Shown here one piece after another: positions 1 through 10,033 of a stretch of DNA of 35,429 nucleotides; position 1 is the first letter of the stretch, and every line of letters starts with the position of its first letter. The notes beneath the pieces were generated by a model. It was not told the origin of the DNA, made no database searches, and was given only the letters and a program-made list of their open reading frames with translations. Source of the DNA: an uncultured Verrucomicrobia subdivision 3 bacterium (lineage in GTDB: Bacteria; Verrucomicrobiota; Verrucomicrobiia; Limisphaerales; UBA11358); contig CAILDU010000154.1 of the NCBI GenBank assembly GCA_903833055.1, positions 1-35,429 of the forward strand, written 5' to 3'. Position numbers and translations under genes: made by a program.

Positions 1-1
1 C

Positions 2-316
2 GTCAAAGTTTCCGTCACCGACAACGGCACGCCGAACTTGAGCGCGACGAACACTTTCACCGTCACCGTGAATGCGCTGACGCAACCGACCGCGACCACG
101 CCGAATTACAGCGCCGGACAATTCAGCGTCGGCGTCAGCGGCCAAGTCGGCCCCGACTACGCGCTGCAAGCCACGACGAATCTCGCGGGTGGCACATGGA
201 CGACCGTGGCCTCGACGAATTCGCCCGCAACCATGCCCGTCATCCTCACCGACCCGAACGCCAGCGCGCAGCCGATGCAATTTTACCGCGTCGTCACCGG
301 CCCGCCGCTGCCGTGA
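2..316 (+). CDS. C-terminal fragment of a larger secreted, Ig/cadherin-like repeat protein (5' truncated by the window edge)
   Basis: Frame 2 is open from the first base (VKVSVTDNGTPNLSATNTFTVTVNALTQPT...QFYRVVTGPPLP). Verrucomicrobial-style extracellular tail; stop at 314-316. Confidence 0.6.
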   Translation, partial: VKVSVTDNGTPNLSATNTFTVTVNALTQPTATTPNYSAGQFSVGVSGQVGPDYALQATTNLAGGTWTTVASTNSPATMPVILTDPNASAQPMQFYRVVTGPPLP

Positions 317-425
317 TTTTGAGGCAAGTTGAATCGGAAAATTCGCGGTGGGCAAGTCGCCCGCCGCGAATTTTTTTCCGAAACCGAAATGAGAAATGGA
401 ATTATCACCTAACCAAAGGCAAACT

Positions 426-1688
426 ATGTTTATGAATCCAAAACTCAAACTGTCCGCCACCATTGCGTTTTTATTTACCCTCGCCATCAGTTTAACGACG
501 GCGAAAACTTTTGACGTTCGCCAGTCCGGTGCGACCGGTGATGGCAAAACGCTCGACACGACGGCCATTCAAAAGGCTTTGGACGATTGCGAAAAATCTG
601 GCGGCGGTATCGTGGAGCTACCCGCTGGAACTTATTTGAGCCGCCCGCTTTTTCTGCGGAGCCAGACGACCTTGCAACTCGATGCCGGAGCTGTCTTGCA
701 GGCGCGCGATGAACCGGCGGATTTTCTGGATGCCAAAGGCGCGACGATTGCGTTCTTGAATGGAAAACAGTTGTCGCACGTCGCCATCACCGGTTCTGGA
801 ATCATTGACGGCGCGGGCGCGCGCTGGTGGGCACCCGTGCGCGCGGCCAAAAAGACCGGCGCGAAGGAAACCACCCGTCGTCCGCGGCTGATTATTTTAT
901 CGAACTGCAAAAATGTCCGCGTGGAAGGCGTGACGTTGCAAAATTCGCCGAGCTTTCACCTTGTGCCGTCGGATTGCACGGACGTGGTTATTTCCGGAGT
1001 GACGATTCATGCGCCCGCAGATTCTCCAAACACCGACGCGATGGATCCGAGTTGTAAAAATCTGCTCGTTACGAACTGCACGTTCGATGTGGGCGACGAC
1101 AACATCGCCATCAAAGCCGGCCACGCCACGGCGGCCGGCGAATTTCAGGACGAAAATATTACTGTGATTGGCTGCACCTTTTTGCACGGCCACGGCATGT
1201 CCATCGGTAGCGAGACGCGCGGCGGCGTGAAAAATTTGCTGGTGACGAATTGCACTTTCAACGGCACGACCAGCGGCATTCGCATCAAGACTTCGCGCGA
1301 CCGCGGCGGTCTCATTGAGGGCGCGGTTTATACCGGCCTCACCATGACGAACGTGGACGTGCCCATCAACATCACTTGTTATTATCCGAAAGTTCCCGTG
1401 ACCGACACCGCGCAGCCGGTAACGGAAAACACGCCAATTTACCGCGACATTTTAATCAAAAATCTTACGGCGTCCGGTCAGAAAAGCGCGGGCTTCATCG
1501 TCGGCTTGCCGGAAATGTGTATCTCCAATGTCGTCTTTGAAAACGTCACGCTGGCGACCAAAACCGGCCTGACTATCCGCAACGCGCAGGGAATCCAATT
1601 CAAAAATTCCACCGTCACGGTGCAGAACGGCGCTGCATTCACGGCAGAAAACGCCACGGTAACCGGTTTGGCCGCGGCGAAAAAGTGA
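426..1688 (+). CDS. Secreted glycoside hydrolase family 28 (polygalacturonase-like)
   Basis: ORF 396-1688; ATG at 426 gives a clean signal peptide (MFMNPKLKLSATIAFLFTLAISLTTA). GH28 features: FDVRQSGATGDGKTLDTTAIQKALD, NTDAMDPS, DVGDDNIAIKAG, GHGMSIGSETRGGVKN, IRIKTSRDRGG. Confidence 0.92.
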   Translation: MFMNPKLKLSATIAFLFTLAISLTTAKTFDVRQSGATGDGKTLDTTAIQKALDDCEKSGGGIVELPAGTYLSRPLFLRSQTTLQLDAGAVLQARDEPADFLDAKGATIAFLNGKQLSHVAITGSGIIDGAGARWWAPVRAAKKTGAKETTRRPRLIILSNCKNVRVEGVTLQNSPSFHLVPSDCTDVVISGVTIHAPADSPNTDAMDPSCKNLLVTNCTFDVGDDNIAIKAGHATAAGEFQDENITVIGCTFLHGHGMSIGSETRGGVKNLLVTNCTFNGTTSGIRIKTSRDRGGLIEGAVYTGLTMTNVDVPINITCYYPKVPVTDTAQPVTENTPIYRDILIKNLTASGQKSAGFIVGLPEMCISNVVFENVTLATKTGLTIRNAQGIQFKNSTVTVQNGAAFTAENATVTGLAAAKK

Positions 1689-1726
1689 CACCGTTTTAGT
1701 GACACCGTTTTTTATTTTCCAATGCC

Positions 1727-3982
1727 ATGAAATTTTCCGCGCACACAAAAAATAGTTTTTTTTGCGCGCGTTTTTTGCTGCTGGCAGTTGGAGTTTTTTT
1801 GTCCGTTCGTCCGGTTTTGGCGTCGCCGCCGTTGCCGATTATCAACACGAACAACATTGTCGTTATCACCAATGCAGCTTACGGCGCGGTGGGCGATGGT
1901 GTGACCGACAACGCGGTGGCCATCTCCAACGCCATCACCAAAGCGGCCAGTGGCGGTGTGACAAATGGCTTGGTCGGCGGCACGGTGAAAATTCCGCCGG
2001 GAATTTTTTTGAGCGGCCCGCTGCTACTGAAAAGTTCGGTCAATCTGCAAATTGACAGCGGTGCGATTTTGCGGATGCTGCCGTTCAACCAATATCCCAT
2101 GAGCTGGTTCACGAACAATGTTACCAATGTTTATTTTGTGGTGACGGGCAATTTTATTTCCGGCTCCAGCCTGACGAACATCGAGATCAGCGGCGCGGGT
2201 GCGATTGACGGGCAGGGCGCGCCGTGGTGGCCCTGGGCCAACACCAACAACGCCGTCCGGCCACGGATGATTTCGCCTTCTTCCTGTTACCGCGCACTGT
2301 TCCAAAATGTGACCTTGTCCAACTCGCCGATGTTTCACCTCGCGCTCAACGGCGGCAACATTACTGTGTCGGGCGTCACGGTCAGTGCGCCAGCATCTTC
2401 GCATAACACCGACGCGTGCGATGTCAGCGGGACGAACATCCTCGTGCAAAATTGCAATATCAGTGTGGGCGATGACGATTACACCTGCGGCGGCGGCACG
2501 CATGATGTGTTGCTGACGAATAATACTTATGGCAGCGGCCACGGCGTTTCAATCGGCAGTTACACCGACGGCGGCGTGTCGAACATTACGGTGATGAATT
2601 GCACTTTCAATGGGACGGACAATGGCATTCGAATTAAATCCGACATCGGTCGCGGCGGGTTGGTGCAGAACATCAACTATTTCAACCTCGGCATGACCAA
2701 CGTGCATATGCCCATTCAGGTTTACGGGTATTATTTGTTTAACGGCGGAGCCTACACTCCCAGCAGCGTCACGCCAGCCATGGCCGCCGGCACCAACGCC
2801 GTGTCGCCCATCGCCGCCAACACGCCGGCATTCCGCAACATCACCTTCAGCAACATCACCGCCACCTCCGTGAGCAGTTATCCCATCGGCATCATTTGGG
2901 CGCGCACAGAAATGCCCGCAACCAACATCGTCTTCAATAAAGTTAACCTCACCGGCGACGAAAGTTTTGATCTCTACAATGTTGTCGGCGCACAGTTCAT
3001 TGACTGCAACCTCAAGCCTTCGTCCGGCAAAACCACCTTCCTGCTTTTTGACGCGCAAGCCATCATCACCAACAGCACGCCGACGGACACGCTATTTTTG
3101 TTCGACGGTCTGACGACTAATGGCTACGGCAATTCACTTTCGTTTTACAATGCAGCGGGTTCGCTTAAAACCACCAACGCCTTTGATGACGGCCCACTCG
3201 TGCTATCCGCCAGCACGTTCTCCGTCAGCAACAATCTCGCGTTACGTTCGACCACGACGCTGAATTATTTTCTCGGCACGAATGCGGCCAAAGTCGCCGT
3301 CGTCGGCAACCTTGCGCTTGGCGGCACAAATAATTTTTCCGGCGGCAGCGGATTTACCAACGGCACTTACACCGTGATGACTTACACTGGAACTTTGAGC
3401 GGCAGCGCGCCCGCACTCGGCTCCGTGCCGTCCGGTTACAATTACGTCTTTAACACCGCCACGGCGGGACAGGTGAATCTGGTGGTGTCGCTCACCGCCG
3501 CGCCGACCAACCTCGTGGCCACGGCGACGAATTTACAAATTAACTTGAAATGGAATTCCCTCGCCGGCGCGACGAGTTACAACTTGAAACGCGGCACGAC
3601 GAGCGGAATTTATCCGACAACTTTTAACGGATTGTCGGCGACAAATTACACCGATGCGAACGTGACCAACGCCGTGAATTATTTTTACATCGTGTCGGCA
3701 TCCAGCGCAGGCATTGAAAGTTCCAACTCACTGCAAGTCACGACTGCGCCGTTGCCGTCCAGCCAACCGACAAACCTTGTTTTGCAAGTCGTGAGCAACC
3801 GCTTGCAACTTTCGTGGCCGCAAGATCACCTCGGCTGGCGGCTACAAATCCAAACGAACAATTTGAGTCGCGGCATTTCGACGAACTGGGCGACGGTCGC
3901 GTATTCCACCAACGTCATCGCCACCAACATAATCATCAGTCCTACCAATGGTTCCGTGTTCCTGCGCCTGATTTATCCGTAA
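1727..3982 (+). CDS. Secreted GH28 polygalacturonase-like enzyme with C-terminal FN3-like region
   Basis: Signal peptide; AYGAVGDGVTDNAVAISNAI, NTDACDVSG, SVGDDDYTCGGG, GHGVSIGSYTDGGVSN, IRIKSDIGRGG. C-terminal PTNLVATATNLQINLKWNSLAGATSYNLKRGTTSG...NYFYIVSASSAGIESSNS resembles fibronectin III. Confidence 0.9.
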   Translation: MKFSAHTKNSFFCARFLLLAVGVFLSVRPVLASPPLPIINTNNIVVITNAAYGAVGDGVTDNAVAISNAITKAASGGVTNGLVGGTVKIPPGIFLSGPLLLKSSVNLQIDSGAILRMLPFNQYPMSWFTNNVTNVYFVVTGNFISGSSLTNIEISGAGAIDGQGAPWWPWANTNNAVRPRMISPSSCYRALFQNVTLSNSPMFHLALNGGNITVSGVTVSAPASSHNTDACDVSGTNILVQNCNISVGDDDYTCGGGTHDVLLTNNTYGSGHGVSIGSYTDGGVSNITVMNCTFNGTDNGIRIKSDIGRGGLVQNINYFNLGMTNVHMPIQVYGYYLFNGGAYTPSSVTPAMAAGTNAVSPIAANTPAFRNITFSNITATSVSSYPIGIIWARTEMPATNIVFNKVNLTGDESFDLYNVVGAQFIDCNLKPSSGKTTFLLFDAQAIITNSTPTDTLFLFDGLTTNGYGNSLSFYNAAGSLKTTNAFDDGPLVLSASTFSVSNNLALRSTTTLNYFLGTNAAKVAVVGNLALGGTNNFSGGSGFTNGTYTVMTYTGTLSGSAPALGSVPSGYNYVFNTATAGQVNLVVSLTAAPTNLVATATNLQINLKWNSLAGATSYNLKRGTTSGIYPTTFNGLSATNYTDANVTNAVNYFYIVSASSAGIESSNSLQVTTAPLPSSQPTNLVLQVVSNRLQLSWPQDHLGWRLQIQTNNLSRGISTNWATVAYSTNVIATNIIISPTNGSVFLRLIYP

Positions 3983-3988
3983 AAATTT

Positions 3989-5689
3989 ATGAAGCAAAAA
4001 ATTATTGCCATCACCATCGCGTCGCTGCTTGCCAATTTTTATTTACTGCGCGCCGCGGAAGTTTCCACTCCCGAACCTAAAATTAAAATCGTTCTCGTCG
4101 GTGATTCCACCGTGCAAGACAGCTCTGGTTGGGGGCTTGGTTTTCGGGAATTTATTGACACTAACAAAGTCGAACTCATCAACACCGCGCGCGGCGGTCG
4201 CAGTTCTTTGAGTTTTATTAAGGAAGGTCGCTGGACGAATGCGCTCGCGTTGCACGGCGATTATTATCTCATTCAATTCGGCCACAACAACCAGCCCGGA
4301 CATCCGGGCCGCGAGACCGACATGCCGACGTTCATTTCCAACATGACGCAATATGTGACCGACACGCTCGCCATCGGCGCAAAGCCAATTCTCGTCACGC
4401 CGCTCACGCGCCGCCAATGGGATAAAAATAATCCGACAAAAATAAATTCCACGCTCGAACCTTACGCCGCCGACGTGCGCGCCATTGCCGCGCTGGAAAA
4501 AATTTCGCTCGTGGATTTGCACGCGCGCAGCATCGAGTTGGACGAAAAACTTGGCCCGAAAAAATGTGAGTCGTTCAGTCCGGTCAAGAAAGTCAACGGC
4601 ACAAACGTTTATGACGGCACACACTTAAAACCTAATGGTAGCGTAATTTTTGCGCGCTTGGTCGTCGCCGAACTTTGCAAAAATGTGCCGGAACTTGCGC
4701 CCTATTTGCGCGACGAACCGCGCAACAAGAATCCCAAGTCGGTGGATTCAAAATATGACGCCGTCGTTTCCGCCGACGGTTCTGGCACGCAAACCAATTT
4801 GCAGAACGCCATTAATTCTGCGCCCGACAACGGCACAAATCCATTTTCAATTTTGATCAAAGCCGGAACCTATCAAGGCCAGTTCCTTGTGCCAAAAACG
4901 AAATCGCACATTCATTTGGTCGGCGAAGAAATGGCGAATACGATTTTCACCGGCTCGCTCAACCAGCAAGACCCGCAACAATTTCCTGACCGTCCGTTTT
5001 ACAACAACGCCAGCACGGTGATTCTCGGCGATGATTTTAGCGCGGAAAATATTACGTTCCAAAACACGTCCGGCGATCACGGTCAGGCGCTTGCGTTGCG
5101 TGCGGATGGCGACCGCGAGATTTTTAACAATTGCCGACTGCTCGGCTGGCAGGACACTTTGCTCGTGCAAAATGGCCGGTATTATTTCACGAATTGTTAC
5201 ATTGAAGGTCGTGTGGATTTTATTTACGGATCGGCGGCGGTGGTTTTTGACCGCTGCGAAATTCACAGCAAGAATGGCGGCCACGTCACCGCTGCGAACA
5301 CGCCGAAGGACAAGCCGTTTGGTTTTGTTTTCATGAATTGCAAACTTACCGGCGACCCGACGCCGTGGGTTGCGCCGACCAACGCTGCCGCCGCATCAAA
5401 AAAAGTGCTGGGCGATCTTGGTCGTCCGTGGCGGCCTTACGCGAGCGTGACGTATTTGAATTGCGAAATCGGCAGTCACATCGCGCCCGCCGGTTGGAAC
5501 AATTGGCGCAATCCGACGAACGAATTGACCGCGCGCTACGCCGAATACAACAGCACTGGGCCGGGCGCAAATCCCGACAAGCGCGTGAAATGGGCGAAGC
5601 AACTCACGAAAGACGAAGCGGAAAAAATTACCATCGAAACCGTTTTGGGCGGCAGTGATAATTGGAATCCGACTGCGTCCGCACAATAA
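3989..5689 (+). CDS. Bifunctional esterase: N-terminal SGNH/CE12 rhamnogalacturonan acetylesterase-like domain + C-terminal CE8 pectin methylesterase
   Basis: SGNH motifs IKIVLVGDSTVQDSSGWG, ARGGRSSLSFIKEGRW, IQFGHNNQPG, DGTHLKPNG. CE8 motifs GDHGQALALRADGDREIFNNCRLLGWQDTLLVQNGRYYFTNCYIEGRVDFIYGSAAVVFDRCEI and LGRPWRPYASV. Confidence 0.93.
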   Translation: MKQKIIAITIASLLANFYLLRAAEVSTPEPKIKIVLVGDSTVQDSSGWGLGFREFIDTNKVELINTARGGRSSLSFIKEGRWTNALALHGDYYLIQFGHNNQPGHPGRETDMPTFISNMTQYVTDTLAIGAKPILVTPLTRRQWDKNNPTKINSTLEPYAADVRAIAALEKISLVDLHARSIELDEKLGPKKCESFSPVKKVNGTNVYDGTHLKPNGSVIFARLVVAELCKNVPELAPYLRDEPRNKNPKSVDSKYDAVVSADGSGTQTNLQNAINSAPDNGTNPFSILIKAGTYQGQFLVPKTKSHIHLVGEEMANTIFTGSLNQQDPQQFPDRPFYNNASTVILGDDFSAENITFQNTSGDHGQALALRADGDREIFNNCRLLGWQDTLLVQNGRYYFTNCYIEGRVDFIYGSAAVVFDRCEIHSKNGGHVTAANTPKDKPFGFVFMNCKLTGDPTPWVAPTNAAAASKKVLGDLGRPWRPYASVTYLNCEIGSHIAPAGWNNWRNPTNELTARYAEYNSTGPGANPDKRVKWAKQLTKDEAEKITIETVLGGSDNWNPTASAQ

Positions 5690-5693
5690 AATT

Positions 5694-7229
5694 TCAGCCA
5701 GCCGTCGTTGGCCGGAAGCGGAAACATTTGAAGTCAGCGTGGTCGGCGGAATTTTCCGAATCGCGTTTAAGCGTGTAAATACCGGTCTTTGCGCCGATCC
5801 AAGTGCCCGCCGTCGCCTGAAATTTTTGTGGCACGGAAACAAAATGATTCAGCTCTGCGAAACTAAATTCGCAGAGGCCGCCGTCGGCCACGGTCACGCG
5901 CAAAGTGATTTGTCCGCCGGAAATTTCCCGTAGCACTTCGTCCTTTTCGCCGTGGCGGAAGACGATTTGATTTTTATCTCCCGCGCGTCGCATCGCCAGC
6001 GCCGCGCACGTTCTGCCCGCGATTACCAAGCCAGCTTCGACGCCGGATTTTTCCGCAGCAAATTCCAAAATGGTTTCCGCCACGAAACTGCGCGCCGGAA
6101 ATTTTTGCAGCAATAAGTTTGGCGCTTGAAGCAAGTTTCCGTCGCGGACAAATTGCGGGAACAGTCGCAGCCAGCCCGGACACGCGGTGAGCGAATGCCA
6201 GTCGTCGCTGTGATTGGCGTGCCATTGCCATTGCAATCCAAGTTGCGGCGAATTGAATTCGTCACTCGTGGCCGGTTCGGAAATTTTTTGCGCTGCGGCC
6301 ACGCGCGGTTTTGCGTGATGCGAAACCGGTTCGCCGTGTTCGCCCATCAACGGCCAGCCGTCGTGCCAGTGAACCGGTTGCAGATGAAGGATGCGCCCGT
6401 AAACATTGGCGTCCTGAAAATGCACGAACCACCAGTCGCCGTTCGCGGTGTCCACGAGCGCACCCTGATGCGGGCCGTTGACGACGGTGCGACCTTGCGC
6501 CAGCACGATTTTATCTTCGTAAGGGCCGTAAATTTTTTTGGAGCGCAGCACGACTTGCCAGCCGGTCGCCACGCCGCCAGCCGGCGCGAGAATGTAATAC
6601 CAGCCGTCGCGCTTCAAAAATTTCGGGCCTTCGAGCGTGTGATGTTTTTTCGGATTGTGAAAAACAATTTCGCCTTCGCCCAAAAGTTTTTTGCCATCTG
6701 GCGACATCGGGCGCACGCGCAATTGGTGTTTAATGCCAGCGCGTGAGCCAGCGTAGGCGTGAACGAGATAGGCTTTGCCGTCGTCGTCCCACAGCGGGCA
6801 GGGATCAATTAAACCTTTGCCCGCCTGCACCAAATGCGGTTCCGACCATTTCTCGGCGGGATGATTGGCGGTCGTGACGTAGATGCCTTCGTCCGGCATC
6901 GGAAAAAAAATCCAGAATTTACCGGCGTGAAAACGGATGGCGGGCGCCCACACGCCGCAGCCGGGTTGCACCTCGGCGTAACGCGGATGCGGCAGATTTT
7001 TTACGGCGTGATTGATGAGCGTCCAGTTGACCAAATCTTTGGAATGCAGAATCGGCAGTCCCGGCGTGCAGTTGAAACTCGAGGCGACGAGGAAAAAATC
7101 CTCACCGACGCGGATCACATCTGGGTCCGAATAATCGGCGCAAATAATCGGATTGCGAAAAGTTCCATCGCCGCAATCGGGCTGCCACGGAAAGGCGCAG
7201 TTGAAATTTTCTGGCTTTACGTTGTTCAT
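5694..7229 (-). CDS. Glycoside hydrolase family 43 (beta-xylosidase/arabinosidase-like)
   Basis: FRNPIICADYSDPDVIRVGEDFFLVASSFNCTPGLPILHSKDLVNWTLINHAV, GVWAPAIRFHAGKFWIFFP, GLIDPCPLWDDDGKAYLVHAYAGSRAG, EGPKFLKRDGWYYILAPAGG. C-terminal region resembles a concanavalin-like domain. Confidence 0.92.
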   Translation of the reverse strand: MNNVKPENFNCAFPWQPDCGDGTFRNPIICADYSDPDVIRVGEDFFLVASSFNCTPGLPILHSKDLVNWTLINHAVKNLPHPRYAEVQPGCGVWAPAIRFHAGKFWIFFPMPDEGIYVTTANHPAEKWSEPHLVQAGKGLIDPCPLWDDDGKAYLVHAYAGSRAGIKHQLRVRPMSPDGKKLLGEGEIVFHNPKKHHTLEGPKFLKRDGWYYILAPAGGVATGWQVVLRSKKIYGPYEDKIVLAQGRTVVNGPHQGALVDTANGDWWFVHFQDANVYGRILHLQPVHWHDGWPLMGEHGEPVSHHAKPRVAAAQKISEPATSDEFNSPQLGLQWQWHANHSDDWHSLTACPGWLRLFPQFVRDGNLLQAPNLLLQKFPARSFVAETILEFAAEKSGVEAGLVIAGRTCAALAMRRAGDKNQIVFRHGEKDEVLREISGGQITLRVTVADGGLCEFSFAELNHFVSVPQKFQATAGTWIGAKTGIYTLKRDSENSADHADFKCFRFRPTTAG

Positions 7230-8482
7230 TCTACTTTCACCGGTTTAATTTTAGGCACGCCGATGTGGAACATCAGCCACGCGACGAGATACGCGCTGCC
7301 GCAGACGAGCATGATGGTTTTGTAAGTGCCTTCGCCTTGTAGCACATGACCGACGAGATAGAAAAAGCCCATGGATAAAAACGCCGCCAACATGCCACCA
7401 AACCCGACGACCGACGCCACGGCGCGTTTCGGAAAAATATCGGATGCGACCGTATACATTGTGGCGGACCAACCTTGATGTGCCGCGCCGGCCAGTCCGA
7501 AACAGGCCGCCGCCAGCCACGGACTGCTGAGATATGGCGTCATAATTACCGGCAATGTGCAACAGGCGCAAATGAACGAAGCGGTCTTGCGTGCGCGGTT
7601 CAACGGCCAGCCGCGTTTCAGAAAATATGCGCTCAAACTGCCGCCGCCAATGCTGCCCAATGCTGCTGACAACGCGACGAACGCGAGCGGCAGACCAAAA
7701 TGTTTCAGGTCGAGGTGAAATTGTTTGTTGAAAAAATCCGGCAGCCAGAAGCCGTAAAACCACCAGACCGGGCCGAGGATGCAGGTGCTAAAATACGCCC
7801 ACGCCTCGCGGTAGCCCATGATTTTCAGCCACGGCAATTTTTTCTCCGCCGTCGGCGTGACGCCTTCATGGATGTGCGCCAGTTCAGTTGCGCTGACGTG
7901 CTGGGATTTTTCCGGTGCGTCATAAAGTTTCAGCCAGAACATCAGCCAGACCAAATCCACGCAGCCCAAAGTGATGAACGCCGCCTGCCAGCCGCCAAAC
8001 GCGCCAACGATGAGCGGCACGAGCAGGGGCGCAAAAATCGCGCCCATGTTGGAGCCGGTATTGAAGATGCCTGTCGCCACGGAACGTTCCTTGGGCGGAA
8101 ACCATTCGGTCACGACGCGAATTGCGGCGGGAAAATTTCCTGATTCGCCTAGACCGAGTGCCAGGCGCGCTGCGCTAAAACCTGGCACGGTGCGGCACAG
8201 CGCGTGCGACATGGCCGAAAGGCTCCAAAATAAAACGGATATGGCATACGCCTTTTTGATGCCAATCCAATTCATGAAAGAGCCGAAGCCAGCCTGACCG
8301 ATGGCATAGGCGAATTGGAAAAAAATCGCCATGCGGGCGTAATCGGTTTCCGACCAGCCGTAAGTGCGCGACAAATCCGGCTTGAGCAAACCGAGCACTT
8401 GTCGGTCCATGTAATTCACCACGCACGCGGCGAACAGCAGCGCGCAAATCACCCAGCGGAATTTTCCGATTTTAGAATTCAT
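7226..8482 (-). CDS. MFS transporter, ACS/hexuronate (ExuT-like) family
   Basis: Multi-TM protein: MNSKIGKFRWVICALLFAACVVNYMDRQVLGLLKPDLSRTYGWSETDYARM, ALGLGESGNFPAAIRVVTEWFPPKERSVATGIFNTGSNMGA. 4-nt overlap with the downstream GH43. Confidence 0.9.
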   Translation of the reverse strand: MNSKIGKFRWVICALLFAACVVNYMDRQVLGLLKPDLSRTYGWSETDYARMAIFFQFAYAIGQAGFGSFMNWIGIKKAYAISVLFWSLSAMSHALCRTVPGFSAARLALGLGESGNFPAAIRVVTEWFPPKERSVATGIFNTGSNMGAIFAPLLVPLIVGAFGGWQAAFITLGCVDLVWLMFWLKLYDAPEKSQHVSATELAHIHEGVTPTAEKKLPWLKIMGYREAWAYFSTCILGPVWWFYGFWLPDFFNKQFHLDLKHFGLPLAFVALSAALGSIGGGSLSAYFLKRGWPLNRARKTASFICACCTLPVIMTPYLSSPWLAAACFGLAGAAHQGWSATMYTVASDIFPKRAVASVVGFGGMLAAFLSMGFFYLVGHVLQGEGTYKTIMLVCGSAYLVAWLMFHIGVPKIKPVKVE

Positions 8483-9849
8483 TTGGCGTCGTTAAAAATA
8501 TTGATGCGTGCCGCGTTAGTGATGGTGTTGGCGTTTGCCTTCGCCGGAAATTCACAATTCGCAATCGTCACATCCGTAATTTGCGCAGCGGGTGATAATC
8601 CTTCGATGAAAATAGGCTGTTTCGACAGTGTGCCAAAAGTGCAATTGCGAATGTCAATATTGCGGACGACAGGAATGCTAGCGCCTTGCGACAGGCCGGA
8701 CGATGCGTATTTCATCGTCATATAAATTCCGTAACGCGCCGATTTCACGCGGCAATTGCGGATGTAAATATTTTCAATAAAACCGCCGCGCGCCGGATTG
8801 GTTTTGAAGCGCATTGCTTGATCGAGATTCGGACTGTCAAACTCGCAGTTCTCGGCGAAAACATTTTTCAAACCGCCCGCCGTTTCGCTGCCGAGCGTCA
8901 CGCCGCCGTGACCGTCCTTGAAAATACAATTTTGAATCACGACATTTTGACAAGGAATATTGACGCGGCGACCATCGCGGTCGCGACCGGCTTTGACGGA
9001 AATGCAATCGTCGCCGGTGTCGAAAGTGCAATTCGTGATGAGAACGTCCGTGCAGGAATCGGGATCGCAGCCGTCATTGTTGTGGCCGTGCGACGAAATG
9101 CTAACGCCGCGCACGGTGACGTTGGTGCAGTAGAGCGGATGCAATTCCCACATCGGCGAATCAATGACGCGGACGCCTTCAAGCAAAACATTTTGGCAAC
9201 GCACCGACTCGATAAAATTCGGGCGGATGAAATGGCCGTCGCCAAAAATTCTTTGCGCGACGGGGATTTCTTCATCGCCCATTTTGGTCAGCCGCTCGCC
9301 GTCGGCTCCCGATTTTTTCACCCAGCTCATCCAGACGGATTTTGAAGTTTGTCCGTCGAGCGTGCCTTCGCCGGTGACGGCAATGTTCGTTTGTTCAAAC
9401 GCGTAAATGAACGGCGAGTAGTTCATCATCTCGGCCACGTCGCGCGAAAAAACGACGGGCAGAAATTTTTTCGGATCAGTGCTGAACAAAATTGTCGCGC
9501 CTTTTTCCAAATGCAGATTCACGTTGCTCAACAAATGAATTGCGCCGGTCAGAAATTTTCCCGTTGGCACGATGACTTTTCCGCCGCCGGATTTGTTGCA
9601 CGCGGCAATCGCGTTCGCAAAGGCGGCGGTGCAATCGTTCGTGCCGTCGCCCAGCGCGCCGAATTTTGTGGTGTCGAATTCGCGGTCGGGAAAAGTCGGC
9701 GGGACGATGCGGGCGAGAATTTCCGGCACGCCCGCCCACGCGCGCGCGGCGTCAGTCTGCGCCAGAATTTTGCCGGGGAAAAGCGACAGTAAAAATGCGG
9801 CGGCCAGCGTCAGATGAAGACGATTCAGGCGTGCGATGAAAAAACCCAT
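8479..9849 (-). CDS. Secreted GH28 polygalacturonase / exo-pectate-lyase-like right-handed beta-helix enzyme
   Basis: FDTTKFGALGDGTNDCTAAFANAIAACNKSGGGKVIVPTGKFLTGAIHL, GHNNDGCDPDSCTDVLITNCTFDTGDDCISVKAGRDRDGRR, GHGGVTLGSETAGGLKNV. 4-nt overlap with the MFS gene. Confidence 0.92.
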   Translation of the reverse strand: MGFFIARLNRLHLTLAAAFLLSLFPGKILAQTDAARAWAGVPEILARIVPPTFPDREFDTTKFGALGDGTNDCTAAFANAIAACNKSGGGKVIVPTGKFLTGAIHLLSNVNLHLEKGATILFSTDPKKFLPVVFSRDVAEMMNYSPFIYAFEQTNIAVTGEGTLDGQTSKSVWMSWVKKSGADGERLTKMGDEEIPVAQRIFGDGHFIRPNFIESVRCQNVLLEGVRVIDSPMWELHPLYCTNVTVRGVSISSHGHNNDGCDPDSCTDVLITNCTFDTGDDCISVKAGRDRDGRRVNIPCQNVVIQNCIFKDGHGGVTLGSETAGGLKNVFAENCEFDSPNLDQAMRFKTNPARGGFIENIYIRNCRVKSARYGIYMTMKYASSGLSQGASIPVVRNIDIRNCTFGTLSKQPIFIEGLSPAAQITDVTIANCEFPAKANANTITNAARINIFNDAK

Positions 9850-9916
9850 GATATTGATGCGCCAAGTTTAACGGGATTTGGCCGTGATTGAATCATACCT
9901 TTCTACATTAAGCCTT

Positions 9917-10029
9917 GAAATTTCTCCATCGGATGTTTGGTCGAGCCGTTTTTGGTTGCGGTGAAAAATTCAGGTTCAAAACAAAGACTTGAAAAATTTG
10001 CGGGCGCATTCCACGTTTGGAGAAATTTC
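9917..10029. promoter_or_regulatory. Divergent promoter region with paired 12-bp inverted repeats GAAATTTCTCCA / TGGAGAAATTTC
   Basis: GAAATTTCTCCA at 9917-9928; its exact reverse complement TGGAGAAATTTC at 10018-10029, between the divergent GH28 operon and the regulator gene. Confidence 0.6.
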
Positions 10030-10033
10030 ACAA

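Noticed and set aside
2024-3058. Minus-strand ORFs (172 and 169 aa) antisense to GH28
   Set aside because: Overlap a well-supported GH28 gene; composition typical of shadow ORFs in GC-rich DNA.
4043-4624. 193-aa minus-strand ORF
   Set aside because: Antisense to the SGNH domain coding region; no recognisable motifs.
6126-6746. 206-aa plus-strand ORF
   Set aside because: Antisense to GH43; shadow ORF.
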